A stretch of 64,000 nt of DNA from NCBI RefSeq assembly GCF_021172065.1, contig NZ_CP087880.1, forward strand, positions 2,704,583 through 2,768,582, written 5' to 3'. The DNA is from Pseudocitrobacter corydidari. Its GTDB lineage: Bacteria; Pseudomonadota; Gammaproteobacteria; Enterobacterales; Enterobacteriaceae. Shown here one piece after another: positions 1 through 8,897 of this stretch; the stretch's first letter is position 1, and every line of letters begins with the position of its first letter. Both the position numbers and the translations under genes were made by a program. The notes beneath the pieces are model-generated. The model was not told the DNA's origin, made no database searches, and saw only the letters and a list, made by a program, of their open reading frames with translations.

Positions 1-880
1 CGGCCGGCAGCGTGACCACCTGCTGCGCCTCCTGCGGACGCAGCCAGACGTTAATACTGCCGCCCGGCAGCAGGCGATGACGTGGATTGGCAAATTCCGC
101 GCGCAGCGTGACGCTGGCGGTACGCGGGTCAATGCGATTATCCACTGACGTCAGCACGCCGTCTTCGCGCACATCGCCCACCTCAATCTGCGCCAGCCAC
201 GCTTTTTTCAGCGCGCCAACGTCCGCATGACGATCAACTTTGCTGGCGAAGACCTGCTCTTCCAGCGCGAACGCGATGCGAATAGGGTCGAGCTGCACCA
301 CGTCAACCAGCGTACCGCTGGAAGGGCTCACCAGGCTGCCGACATGAAATTGCGTGTGACCGATACGGCCATTTACCGGGGAGGTAATGCGCGTATAGCC
401 CAATGTGACCTTCCGTGCCTCCACACGCGCGCTGGCCTGTGCGACGGCGGCGCTGGCGACATCGCGCTGCATGCGGGCATTATCCACATCATTACGGCTA
501 ATGGCGTCGCTGCTTTTCAGGCTTTGATAGCGGTTGAGCACCTGCTGGGCCTGACGTAACGTGGCTTGCGCGCTGTTCAGCTCCGCCTGCGCCAGGCGCA
601 ATGCCGCCTGATGCTCCGCGTCATCCAGTTCGAACAGCAGGTCGCCCTGCTTCACATACTGGCCGTCATGGAAATGAATGGTGTGAATCGCGCCCTCAAT
701 GCGTGCGCGCAGCTCAACGGTGTGAATCGCTTCGATACGGCCCGGAATCTGGCGCTCGGCGGCATGGCTGACGTTTTCAACGGTGGAAACGCGAACGGCA
801 ATGGCCGAGGCGAACGCGGGGCTCAACGAGCAGGCAATCAGCACACAGCTGAGAACGGCGTGGCGGATGGTTTTTGGCAT
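1..880 (-). CDS. RND efflux periplasmic adaptor (membrane fusion protein), 3' end outside window
   Basis: The gene reads leftward and leaves the window, so only about the first 293 codons are visible. The start ATG (878-880) follows an AGGG ribosome site. The N-terminus has a basic end, a hydrophobic stretch and AFA-SA, fitting a signal peptide; LIAC at residues 14-17 could instead be a lipobox. Next come a biotinyl-lipoyl half-motif (RIEGAIHTIHFHDGQYVKQG), an Ala/Gln-rich helical hairpin, and the second lipoyl half (ITSPVNGRIG). This is the AcrA/MexA-type order. Such adaptors link an inner-membrane RND pump to an outer-membrane channel. The pump gene would be expected just left of the window. 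The substrate cannot be inferred. Confidence 0.85.
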   Translation of the reverse strand, partial: MPKTIRHAVLSCVLIACSLSPAFASAIAVRVSTVENVSHAAERQIPGRIEAIHTVELRARIEGAIHTIHFHDGQYVKQGDLLFELDDAEHQAALRLAQAELNSAQATLRQAQQVLNRYQSLKSSDAISRNDVDNARMQRDVASAAVAQASARVEARKVTLGYTRITSPVNGRIGHTQFHVGSLVSPSSGTLVDVVQLDPIRIAFALEEQVFASKVDRHADVGALKKAWLAQIEVGDVREDGVLTSVDNRIDPRTASVTLRAEFANPRHRLLPGGSINVWLRPQEAQQVVTLPA

Positions 881-896
881 AAATTTCCCTTGTAGT

Positions 897-921
897 CTTC
901 CTTCAAATTCCGTGAAGGAAG
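897..921. promoter_or_regulatory. inverted repeat upstream of the efflux adaptor gene (possible operator)
   Basis: A perfect 9-bp inverted repeat (CTTCCTTCA, 7-nt spacer, TGAAGGAAG) lies 16 bp upstream of the adaptor start, where a local repressor or a leader hairpin would act. No regulator gene is next to it in the window, so its role is inferred from position and symmetry only. Confidence 0.35.
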
Positions 922-979
922 TCGTCCATTTTTACTACAGGGATTGTTACAGAGGCGGGCTAAACCAGGTCTAAACAAG

Positions 980-2206
980 TTACTGCGCGGTACAAATCCG
1001 GGGATGCTCGCTGGCGACCGCCATGCGCAACAACAGGCGATGGCCAATGTCGTTCTGCCAGTTAAAACTGTTTTGCAGCACCACGATGGCGTTGCCGTGG
1101 CGTTTATCCAGGCCGATATAGCTGCTGTAGCCACCAATAAAACCAGATTGATAGAGCAGCGTTTGCCCATAGGCGGAATAGCCCAACCAGCCCAGGGCCG
1201 CCGCGTCATCATCGCTCTGGAAGCGACGCAGGGTCATGGCATCAGCAAAGGCGCGGTCCAGCTGTGCGTTACCCGTACCGGAGAGGTGCGCCTGCAAATA
1301 ACGCAGCAGGTCATTTCCCGTCGACCACATTGACGCCGCGCCAACCATATCATGGCTGAAGCGCCACTCCGGCACCACTTCGCCACGGGCGACGAATTTT
1401 GGCTGATCCCCCGCCTGCCCGCGCGCACGCAGAATATAGCCGGGGAGTTTTTCTGGCGCATAGCCCGTATGCGTCATTTTTAGTGGAGTGAAAATGTCCT
1501 GCTGCGCCATGTCGGGAATCGTTCGCGAGGCATTTTGTTCCAGCGCGCTGTCTAAAATGGCGTAACCCAGATTGGAATAATTCACCTGAACGTTATCCGG
1601 CGCACGGAAGGTGCTGAGATAATCCTGATACTCGCCGCGATCCAGGTCATCGTAAAACGGTTCGCCGGTAAAAACATAGCGCACCAGTTTACCTAACATC
1701 GGTAAATCATAAGCCTGTCTTGGCAGACCCGCCGTATGGCTGGCAAGCTGCTCGACGGTAATTCTTTGCGCGTCAGGGCTAAGGTCTTTCTCAGAAGGCA
1801 ATAATTCGCGAAGCGTAGAGCTCCACGCCAGCTTATTTTCCTGCACCTGTAAGGCGGCAATTTCAGCGGTCACGCCTTTGGTAACCGAGCCCACAGCGAA
1901 AAGCGTATCGCCGGTTACCGGCACACGTTTATCTGAATCAGTAAAACCGTAGCTAAAGAGCTGTGGCGGCTGATTGTGTGAAATCACGCCAATCACCAGC
2001 GCGGTGGAACGCTGGCGGGCAAAATGGTCGCGGGAGAGCTGTGCTATTTGCTGATTTAAGGGGGTGTCGCAGAGCGTATGCAGCGAAGTATTGGTATCCA
2101 GCGTATCAACTGGATTACTGGAAAGTGAGGAGTGACAACCTGTCAGGAACATGCCCATCAGAAGGGTTAACGGTAATGGGATAGTCTTCAGCAAAATCTC
2201 ACTCAT
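980..2206 (-). CDS. lipoprotein serine hydrolase of the class C beta-lactamase / PBP-like family
   Basis: The 408-residue product has a lipoprotein signal with lipobox LTGC (Cys24). The serine-enzyme motifs are present: SVTK at 107-110 (SxxK nucleophile) and YSN at 210-212. QSGFIGGY near the C-terminus sits where the family has KTG or HxG. Members are AmpC-fold esterases, DD-peptidases or peptidases, so the substrate is open; it is not E. coli AmpH. The reading frame stays open 120 bases upstream, but the lipoprotein signal places the start at 2206 or slightly downstream. The ribosome site is poor (AGGA directly against ATG), so the exact start is uncertain. It probably acts at the periplasmic face of a membrane. 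Confidence 0.8.
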   Translation of the reverse strand: MSEILLKTIPLPLTLLMGMFLTGCHSSLSSNPVDTLDTNTSLHTLCDTPLNQQIAQLSRDHFARQRSTALVIGVISHNQPPQLFSYGFTDSDKRVPVTGDTLFAVGSVTKGVTAEIAALQVQENKLAWSSTLRELLPSEKDLSPDAQRITVEQLASHTAGLPRQAYDLPMLGKLVRYVFTGEPFYDDLDRGEYQDYLSTFRAPDNVQVNYSNLGYAILDSALEQNASRTIPDMAQQDIFTPLKMTHTGYAPEKLPGYILRARGQAGDQPKFVARGEVVPEWRFSHDMVGAASMWSTGNDLLRYLQAHLSGTGNAQLDRAFADAMTLRRFQSDDDAAALGWLGYSAYGQTLLYQSGFIGGYSSYIGLDKRHGNAIVVLQNSFNWQNDIGHRLLLRMAVASEHPRICTAQ

Positions 2207-2283
2207 TCCTGCGCAGCGCACTTTTTCGACGCGCAATAATAATTGAATGACAGAGATAAAGACAGCAGGAAAAAGGCTAAAAG

Positions 2284-2318
2284 TATTTGCCGGATAGCGG
2301 AATGCCATCCGGCAAATA
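2284..2318. repeat. REP-like palindrome between serine hydrolase and porin genes
   Basis: A perfect 12-bp inverted repeat, TATTTGCCGGAT and ATCCGGCAAATA, is separated by 11 nt. The GCCGGAT core and intergenic location match enterobacterial REP elements. It could also limit readthrough from the porin gene. Confidence 0.6.
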
Positions 2319-2344
2319 ACAGGCATAGAGAGGGTGGTAAAGCT

Positions 2345-2368
2345 TACGCCAGGGTAAAGGCTGGCGTA
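2345..2368 (-). terminator. stem-loop downstream of the porin gene
   Basis: An 8-bp perfect stem (TACGCCAG / CTGGCGTA, 8-nt loop) lies 10 bp after the porin stop. The U-tract is weak, so termination efficiency is uncertain. Confidence 0.45.
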
Positions 2369-2378
2369 TTCAGGCTAA

Positions 2379-3470
2379 TCAGAACTGGTAAACAGCGCCA
2401 ATACCAACCTGGTTATCCGTATTCAGACCCTGACGCTGAACATTGGCATTATCGCTGTCGAGCAGGTTGATTTTATAATCTGCGTAGACGGCCATGTTTT
2501 TGTTGAAGTAGTAGTTCGCGCCCACTTCGATATATTTCACGATATCCATATCGCCGGAACCATTATGGTCGCCGCGAGATTGCAGATAAGCGAGGGACGG
2601 ACGCAGACCAAAATCAAACTGATACTGAGCAACCAGTTCAATGTTTTTAGTTTTATCGAACGCGATGGTTTTGGTGTTATACGAACCGCCGGTCATGTTA
2701 CGAGTTTCCGCATAGGTCGCCGCCAGGTACAGGTTGTTCGCGTCATATTTCAGACCACCCGCCCAGGCTTCCGCGTGTTCAGCCGTGTTATCAGTACGCG
2801 TCTGCTGCTGGTCAGTACGCTTAGAACCGGAGTACGCCGCAGAAGCCGCGAAGCCTTCAGCGAATTCGTAAGACACGGAACCGCCCCAACCTTCGCCGTT
2901 CTGCTTCAGCACGTTATCGCGACCGTTGTTAGTTTCGCCGCTGCCACCGTTCTTGCCCTGGTACTGGACGGCAAAGTTCAGGCCGTCAACCAGGCCGAAG
3001 AAGCCGGTGTTACGGTAAGTCGCAAGGCCATTCGCACGACCGGTCATGAAACCGTCGGTCTGGGTGTATGAATCACCGCCGAAGACCGGCAGCATATCGG
3101 TCCAGGCTTCTACGTCGTAGATAACGCCGTAGTTACGGCCATAATCGAAGCTGCCGTATTCGCCCGCGTTCAGGCCGGCAAACGCCAGACGGGTTGCGGT
3201 GTCCGCGCCGTCTTCCGTTTTGTTGCCCTGAATGTTGTATTCCCACTGGCCGTAACCGGTCAGTTGGTCATTGATCTGCGTTTCCCCTTTGAAACCGAAA
3301 CGAACATAGGTGTTATCGCCATCAGCGCCTTTGTCGTCAGAGAAAATATGGCGAGCGTCAACCTTGCCATATAAATCGAGTTTATTTCCGTCTTTGTTAT
3401 AGATTTCTGCTGCGTGTGCTGCGCCTGCGGCCAGAATGGCAGGAATAACGACTGCGAGAATTTTTTTCAT
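2379..3470 (-). CDS. OmpC/OmpF-type general outer-membrane porin
   Basis: The 363-residue protein has a 21-residue signal peptide ending [19 protein letters not shown], the classic start of enterobacterial trimeric porins. It ends in VGIGAVYQF with the C-terminal Phe used for BAM-mediated assembly. The length and loop 3 region fit a 16-strand barrel passing small hydrophilic solutes. OmpC, OmpF, OmpN and OmpS paralogues cannot be separated safely without alignment, and the neighbours are not the usual ompC or ompF ones, so this is probably an accessory paralogue. The gene is monocistronic, with a long AT-rich leader side and a hairpin after the stop. Confidence 0.92.
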   Translation of the reverse strand: MKKILAVVIPAILAAGAAHAAEIYNKDGNKLDLYGKVDARHIFSDDKGADGDNTYVRFGFKGETQINDQLTGYGQWEYNIQGNKTEDGADTATRLAFAGLNAGEYGSFDYGRNYGVIYDVEAWTDMLPVFGGDSYTQTDGFMTGRANGLATYRNTGFFGLVDGLNFAVQYQGKNGGSGETNNGRDNVLKQNGEGWGGSVSYEFAEGFAASAAYSGSKRTDQQQTRTDNTAEHAEAWAGGLKYDANNLYLAATYAETRNMTGGSYNTKTIAFDKTKNIELVAQYQFDFGLRPSLAYLQSRGDHNGSGDMDIVKYIEVGANYYFNKNMAVYADYKINLLDSDNANVQRQGLNTDNQVGIGAVYQF

Positions 3471-3890
3471 ATTAAGCCACCATCATTATATTTAGTTTTA
3501 AGAGTATAAAGCGCCCAAAAGGACTATTCATACGTGCTTCTTTGTGAAGCGATTTATACGTTATTGAAATATTCAGAAATGAATAGCAGGCACATGTAAC
3601 AAAATGTAAAAACAGGATCAAGTTGGCTTATTTGAGGTATAAATTCGAAATTAGACAATCCTGATAGAACATTTTATTAACGCAAAATGATCATGAGATA
3701 AAATAGTAAACAAATGATAAACACTTAAAATTATACAAATATAATTACGCGGGAAATTATCCCCTGGGAAATTAGAAACAATATCACTTAATAAAATACT
3801 ACCGCTGAAATGCTCGTTTCCCCTCCCAAATGCGCTACATTTGATCCACCCTACTGCGCCCCTGGCCCTACACCACAAAGCGGAGAATTT
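3471..3890. other. AT-rich intergenic region between porin and LysR gene
   Basis: About 420 bases separate the divergent porin and LysR genes. The region is AT-rich and must hold both promoters. I found no convincing small-RNA gene, no MicF-like copy and no clear palindrome. Confidence 0.5.
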
Positions 3891-4766
3891 ATGGAACTGC
3901 GCCATTTGCGCTACTACCAGGAAGTGTGTCGCACGCTGAGTTTTTCGCGGGCGGCGGAAAACCTTCACATCGCGCAGCCGCCGTTGAGCCGGCAGATCCA
4001 GCAGCTTGAATCAGAGCTGAACGTCACGCTTATTACGCGTACCCGCCCACTGGCACTGACCGAAGCGGGTGTTTATCTTTATCAGCAAATCGAACCGCTC
4101 TTTAACCGGCTGGAAGAGATAGCGCAGCAAACCCAACAGATAGCCCATGCGTCGCGCGCACGCTTAATTATCGGGTTTGCGCCGTCCATGCTTTATGGGG
4201 CGTTGCCGTCACTTATCCGGCGGCTTCACGATGAAAATGATATTGCCGTTGAGATGCAGGAGATGGTTACGCTGCGGCAAATTGAGGCGCTGAAGAAAGG
4301 TCGGATTGACGTCGGTTTTGGGCGAATTTACCTGCAGGATAGTGAGATTGAACAGTTAACGATCCGTGAGGAACCGCTGGTTGCCGCACTGCCGGGCAAC
4401 GCTGCGCTAAACGATAACCCGATAAGCCTGGCCGAGCTGAGTCAGCAGCCGTTTATCCTCTACCCTGCGCAACCGCGCCCGGGCTATGCGGATCACACCC
4501 TGCGCCTTTTTGAACAGCATCATCTGCGTGTCAACCCAAGCCAGCAGACGAACGATATGCAAACGGCCATTGCGCTGGTCGCCGCAGGGATAGGCGTCGC
4601 ACTGGTCCCTGAATCGGCAAGGCAAATTAACCATGACGGCGTGCGCTATGTCGCCGTGAAGGAGCCTCATGTCACCTCGCCCATCATCCTGAGCTATCGC
4701 AAACATGAGGCCAATCCGCTGGTTGAACGCTGCAAAAATCTGCTGCGCCCCGCGAACAATCAGTGA
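3891..4766 (+). CDS. LysR-type transcriptional regulator
   Basis: The 291-residue protein starts with a LysR winged helix (MELRHLRYYQEV, then SFSRAAENLHIAQPPLSRQI, about residues 1-60), followed by a periplasmic-binding-like effector domain. The frame is open 27 codons upstream, but the ATG at 3891 has a GGAG site and matches the family N-terminus. The gene converges on and overlaps by 7 bp the end of an aromatic-acid transporter gene, which makes control of that transporter or of aromatic acid use plausible. The BenM/CatM type is a reasonable comparison, but the effector is unknown. Confidence 0.9.
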   Translation: MELRHLRYYQEVCRTLSFSRAAENLHIAQPPLSRQIQQLESELNVTLITRTRPLALTEAGVYLYQQIEPLFNRLEEIAQQTQQIAHASRARLIIGFAPSMLYGALPSLIRRLHDENDIAVEMQEMVTLRQIEALKKGRIDVGFGRIYLQDSEIEQLTIREEPLVAALPGNAALNDNPISLAELSQQPFILYPAQPRPGYADHTLRLFEQHHLRVNPSQQTNDMQTAIALVAAGIGVALVPESARQINHDGVRYVAVKEPHVTSPIILSYRKHEANPLVERCKNLLRPANNQ

Positions 4767-6121
4767 ACCGCTATCTCATCCTGCAAGCCTGTCGCCTGCA
4801 CATAACGGCGACGCAGCAGCAGCAGGCTGGCAAAAGAGACCGCCAGCGGCACAATCAGCACCAGGAAGAAGCCCCCCGTGCCTGCGCCGCTCAGCACAAG
4901 CCCGCCGATGGCTGATCCCACAATCGCGCCCATGCGCCCCATGCCAATCGCCCATCCCATCGCGGTGGCGCGGACGGCGGCGGGATAGGTGGCGACCACC
5001 AGATAATTTAACGCCAACTGCTGTCCGCCGACGCCAAACCCGGCGAAGGCGATAAGCAGGAATGAGGCCAGCCAAAGCTGTTGAGGTATGGCCACGCTTA
5101 ATGCCAGCGCAACCGCGATACCGACGGCAAACATCAGATAGAGGATTTTAAGCGTGTTGATACGCGGCAGGAACCACGACAAAGGCAGCGCAAAGGCAAT
5201 AAACGCGGCATTGACCGTCACCGAGGCGTAGGGCGCATCGGCGGGCGCAAGGCCGGCCTGCTTGAGCAGCGTTGGCAACCACGATAGCAGCATAAACCAC
5301 GCCACCCAGTTGAAGAAGTAGACGCTCCAGATGCCCATGGTGGTCAGGCGAAGGGAACCGCGGAACAGATGGCTAAGACGGGAAACAGGTCGCGCGGGAA
5401 CGGCGGCATCCTGAGTTGATGCATCAGGCAGTACCACCTCACGCCCGGCGATGCGGCTGAGAATGGCGTTGGCTTTTTTCAGCGAGCGCGCGCTGCGGCG
5501 AGCGTAAAGAGATTCCAGCGAATCGGGAAGCAGGCAGAAAATCACCACCAGCAACAGCAGCGGCGCGACGCCGCCGATCAGATAAATACTCTGCCATCCC
5601 CAACGCGGCAACATTTCTGCCGCCAGCAGGCCGCCAGACATGGCGCCTGCGGGAAGCGCCAGCAGCACGCCGGTCGTGACCAGCCCGCGATGGCGATGCG
5701 GAGAATATTCCGCCGCCAGGGACAGTAACACTGGCGTCGCGCCGCCCATGCCAAACCCGGCAATGACGCGCAAAATGAAAATGGTATCAAGATGAGCGCT
5801 CCATGCGGTCAGCAGCGTGGCGACGGAGAAAATCAGCACGCAGACCATCAACGTAATGCGTCGGCCCACTCTGTCGCCCAGCATACCCAGCAGCATCGCG
5901 CCCACCGTCATGCCCACAATACCCGCCGTCAGCACCGGCGCCAGATTTTTGACATCCACGCCAAAGGCATCAATCATCGCAGGCCCGGTAAAAGCCACCG
6001 CCTGCGTATCGAAGCCGTCAAACAGCGCCACCAGAAAACAGATAGCGATAACCCGCCACTGCAACGCCGAAAAGCGGATATCAATCACGCTCTTGATCAG
6101 TTCATCGCCTGCTTTATGCAT
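4760..6121 (-). CDS. MFS transporter, aromatic acid:H+ symporter (AAHS) type
   Basis: The protein has about 453 residues and 12 predicted membrane segments. It carries the AAHS signature DGFDTQ in TM1 and GDRVGRR in the loop after TM2. Relatives such as PcaK, MhpT and BenK import hydroxylated or plain aromatic carboxylates with protons. I place the start at 6121 because AAGGGG lies just upstream; an in-frame ATG at 6142 has a weaker site. Its 3' end overlaps the convergent LysR gene. No catabolic enzymes lie nearby, so the substrate is unresolved. Confidence 0.88.
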   Translation of the reverse strand: MHKAGDELIKSVIDIRFSALQWRVIAICFLVALFDGFDTQAVAFTGPAMIDAFGVDVKNLAPVLTAGIVGMTVGAMLLGMLGDRVGRRITLMVCVLIFSVATLLTAWSAHLDTIFILRVIAGFGMGGATPVLLSLAAEYSPHRHRGLVTTGVLLALPAGAMSGGLLAAEMLPRWGWQSIYLIGGVAPLLLLVVIFCLLPDSLESLYARRSARSLKKANAILSRIAGREVVLPDASTQDAAVPARPVSRLSHLFRGSLRLTTMGIWSVYFFNWVAWFMLLSWLPTLLKQAGLAPADAPYASVTVNAAFIAFALPLSWFLPRINTLKILYLMFAVGIAVALALSVAIPQQLWLASFLLIAFAGFGVGGQQLALNYLVVATYPAAVRATAMGWAIGMGRMGAIVGSAIGGLVLSGAGTGGFFLVLIVPLAVSFASLLLLRRRYVQATGLQDEIAVH

Positions 6122-6265
6122 TTCCCCTTCCCCCTTCCCCATCTGTGGTTCTTTATTTCGCAGAGGGAGAATCTATAAGATATTTTTATATTGAAAACCA
6201 ATACCTTATAAAGGAAGGAACGATACCTTTTAGGTATACAGCCGCCCGCCTGAGAAGACGTGCAG

Positions 6266-6961
6266 CTACAACCGATGCAGGCGCTTCTCTTCCAGCAGCA
6301 GTTTGATCACAATGCTGTCGAGATTGCGCCGCATGGGTTCACTGATGCGCTTAAACTGACAGGAGAGATGCCAGGCAGGGGCCGCGTCGTCGTCAGAGGC
6401 CGCCATTTTTTCACTGCTCAGCACAAACAAGTCTGCCGCAAGGGTACCGTGGCTGCCAAAATCCAGCTCGATATTGCGCAGCGTGGTTCCGATTAGCGCC
6501 TGGGCGCGTTCACCATCTTCCGCAATCAGCGCGCAGCCACCCGGCGACAGATCTTTAATTCGAAACTGGTAATAGAGACCATCGTTAAATTTTCCCTGCG
6601 CGGTGTAAACACGACGATCGCTAAACGTTAATCGAGGATGCTTGCGGCGTTGCGTCACATTAATGGCATCGGGATAGTGAATATAGAGCCAGTTTTCGCC
6701 CCCGGGAGCGTTAAACGCGGAAGCGGCGGCGTGAAATTCGAATTTGCCGGTATCGGCAAAAATTTCGACCTCAAGATTTTCTTCCGCTTCCGGCGCATCA
6801 CCCTCCCACGGAACGTAGAAACCGGACGCATCCAGTTTTTGTATTTTGCAAAACACGTCGGCATTTTTGCTATGAATATCAACCAGACATCCTTTTTTGA
6901 GTGCCTCGCGAATAATCGCCACGCTCTCAAACAAACCCTGCTTCACGTATGATTCGTCCAT
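6266..6961 (-). CDS. YcgR-like c-di-GMP-binding PilZ protein
   Basis: The 231-residue protein has a YcgR-N type domain (about residues 10-100) followed by a PilZ domain with both c-di-GMP motifs: RKHPR at 106-110 (RxxxR) and DLSPGG at 137-142 (D/NxSxxG). YcgR proteins slow flagellar rotation when c-di-GMP is high. This one lies divergent from a fimbrial operon that ends with an EAL phosphodiesterase and about 13 kb from a lateral flagellar locus, so it may tie c-di-GMP to fimbriae or to the lateral motor. I found no sigma-28 promoter upstream. Whether it is the main YcgR or a paralogue cannot be decided here. Confidence 0.85.
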   Translation of the reverse strand: MDESYVKQGLFESVAIIREALKKGCLVDIHSKNADVFCKIQKLDASGFYVPWEGDAPEAEENLEVEIFADTGKFEFHAAASAFNAPGGENWLYIHYPDAINVTQRRKHPRLTFSDRRVYTAQGKFNDGLYYQFRIKDLSPGGCALIAEDGERAQALIGTTLRNIELDFGSHGTLAADLFVLSSEKMAASDDDAAPAWHLSCQFKRISEPMRRNLDSIVIKLLLEEKRLHRL

Positions 6962-7613
6962 AATTCTCTGACCAGAGGAAACTGCGCTTAACCGCCCTGA
7001 CAGGGTTAATGCAAGTATGCCAATAAGCTAACTGCTGAATAAGCAGATATCACTCAAACCTCAAATGGCTGAGTTCCATAAATATGCTGAGTTTTTGCAA
7101 TAGTGCCTGGCGAGATCAATACAGAATACGTTTATCTGTACTCAATATGTGAATTAGCTGTTAAGTCGTAAATTTATTGTTTAAAAACACATATGCCGGA
7201 GTAAACGCTATATGCCTCTTTTTGCTAAAAAAGAGAGCTGCGTCTTTCATTTATATGGCGGATGATCTTATCAGAATTGCTAACCTGTTCTTATTGCTTT
7301 TATCTATCAATGCATTCGGTTTAATTGATTAACACCGGTATATAATCAATTCTCATTTAGGATATGACTTAGCCTAACTTACGAATAATCCAGGGCTTTT
7401 CCGATAAGACATAAATATGAGCTCTAATCAACTGTTTCTGCCTATCAATAACAATCCATTAAAATATTAAAACAATCCTTGTAATCAAAGTGTTGCTGTA
7501 AATTTCATCGCACTCAACTTGCCTGCACTGGCTGGTTGCATGCCTGGCTGCACTGCATTCACTTTCAGTGCTGACTACTTATGTCGTTTTTCAAAAAAAT
7601 ACATGGAGTTAAA
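6962..7613. promoter_or_regulatory. 650-bp divergent regulatory region upstream of the fimbrial operon
   Basis: This AT-rich stretch separates the PilZ gene from the fimbrial subunit gene. It contains a perfect 9-bp inverted repeat at 7323-7331 and 7343-7351 (AATTGATTA / TAATCAATT) and a run of CTGGCTG repeats near 7525-7560. No pair of longer inverted repeats indicating a fim-type invertible switch was found. The long spacing suggests complex control of the fimbriae. Confidence 0.45.
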
Positions 7614-8141
7614 ATGAATAAGAAATTGCTGCCGATTGCGGCTCTCATTATTTCCGCATCCGCAATGAATGCTTATGCAGTAAATGGTAAAGTCAATTTT
7701 ACCGGTGAAATTATCGAATCCACCTGTACTGTGACCTCTGGCGACCAGAATAAAGACGTCTTCATTGGTAAATATCCTACCAGTGCATTTGCCACCAAAG
7801 GCGACGTTACCGCTTCTAAAGCCTTCACCATCAACCTGGAAAAATGCGAAGCGGGCGATTACTCCCTGCGCTTCGATGGCCCGTCTGTTGCGGGTAACCC
7901 GAACCTGCTGTCCGTTGACCAGGCAGGCGGCGTTGGTATCGAAATTCTGACTAACGACGAAAAAATCATCCCGATTAACCAGGATGCCGATGCCAGCTCC
8001 CCATGGGTTAACGTTGCCACCACTGGCGATGCCAGCGGTACCGCGACCTTTAACCTGAAAGCACGTTACAAATCCTTCCTGGATAAAGTGACTGCCGGTT
8101 CCGCAAACGCCAGCGCAACCTTCACCATCGAATACAAATAA
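7614..8141 (+). CDS. major fimbrial subunit (chaperone-usher pilin)
   Basis: The 175-residue protein has a signal peptide ending NAYA-VNGKVNFTGEI. It has the pilin disulfide pair (Cys in ESTCTV and in EKCEAG) and a C-terminal beta-zipper ending in TFTIEYK. The ATG at 7614 is chosen over upstream in-frame starts because it has GGAG nearby and begins directly with the signal peptide. As the first gene, followed by a small hairpin, it is the likely shaft subunit. Family sequence is too variable to assign a named fimbrial type. Confidence 0.92.
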   Translation: MNKKLLPIAALIISASAMNAYAVNGKVNFTGEIIESTCTVTSGDQNKDVFIGKYPTSAFATKGDVTASKAFTINLEKCEAGDYSLRFDGPSVAGNPNLLSVDQAGGVGIEILTNDEKIIPINQDADASSPWVNVATTGDASGTATFNLKARYKSFLDKVTAGSANASATFTIEYK

Positions 8142-8157
8142 TTACGGATAACGGATG

Positions 8158-8175
8158 TTAGCCACGGATGGCTAA
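8158..8175 (+). terminator. hairpin between major pilin and chaperone genes (attenuator)
   Basis: A perfect 7-bp stem (TTAGCCA / TGGCTAA) with a CGGA loop follows the pilin stop. It has no U-tract. In fimbrial operons such hairpins often reduce downstream expression or stabilise the pilin message. Confidence 0.5.
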
Positions 8176-8198
8176 TTACATATAACTGGAACGGGTAA

Positions 8199-8885
8199 AT
8201 GAAAAAAATAGTAGCAGCCTTATTACTGCTGGCGTCATTAGATGCATCTGCGGGTATCCAGGTCGATCAAACGCGTGTGATTTATAACGGCAATGAAAAA
8301 TCCGCCGCGCTGTCCATTCATAACGATACGGATGAAACATGGATGGTTCAGACCTGGCTGGATACCGGAGATTCATCCGCCACGCCTAAGAATTTACCGA
8401 TGCAGGCAATCCCACCGATTTTAAAACTGGCGGGCAATAAAGACGCTATTTTGCGTTTCATTTACTCCGGCGCAGGTCTGCCGACTGACCGTGAAACCGT
8501 GTACTGGATTAACGTTCAGGAAATTCCCCCTGCGTCAAAACAAGAGAACGTGCTGCAAATTGCCATTCGCACTCGCGTGAAACTTTTTTATCGCCCAACC
8601 ACGCTGAAAACCACCCTGCAAAAAGAAGTGGAAGCGCTGAGCTGGCGTAAACAAGGTAATCAGCTGGTGGTCACCAATAACGGCCCGCTACACATCACTT
8701 TTGGCACGCTGACCCTGAAAAATGGCGCCAGCAAAACCTGGAAAGTGAATGCCGATATGGTCAATCCGATGGACTCAATGCGCATCAACTTACCGGCGGG
8801 CGCCTCTATCGCCGATCAGCTCTCTTTCACCTTTATTAATGATTTTGGCGGACACACGGAAATTAAAGACATCCGCCTGCAATAA
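8199..8885 (+). CDS. periplasmic fimbrial chaperone (PapD/FimC family)
   Basis: The 228-residue protein has a signal peptide ending DASA-GIQVDQTRVIY. It has the two-domain Ig-like chaperone pattern, with the conserved RVIYNGNEKSAALSI strand, a NLPMQAIPPI motif, and Arg/Lys residues that anchor subunit C-termini (IAIRTRVKLFYRP). It caps fimbrial subunits by donor-strand complementation and delivers them to the usher, whose gene starts 12 bp downstream. The ribosome site is GGAACGGG. Confidence 0.94.
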   Translation: MKKIVAALLLLASLDASAGIQVDQTRVIYNGNEKSAALSIHNDTDETWMVQTWLDTGDSSATPKNLPMQAIPPILKLAGNKDAILRFIYSGAGLPTDRETVYWINVQEIPPASKQENVLQIAIRTRVKLFYRPTTLKTTLQKEVEALSWRKQGNQLVVTNNGPLHITFGTLTLKNGASKTWKVNADMVNPMDSMRINLPAGASIADQLSFTFINDFGGHTEIKDIRLQ

Positions 8886-8897
8886 GGGACCAGCAAA

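Noticed and set aside
3471..3890. MicF-like small RNA upstream of the porin
   Set aside because: The region lacks a recognisable MicF sequence, and the neighbouring LysR gene is not the usual ompC context.
6962..7080. Sigma-28 promoter for the YcgR-like gene
   Set aside because: No TAA-N15-GCCG match was found upstream; near hits had wrong spacing.
7000..7613. Fim-type invertible promoter switch
   Set aside because: No pair of matching inverted repeats spaced as in fimS and no recombinase gene nearby; the only repeat is 9 bp with an 11-bp spacer.
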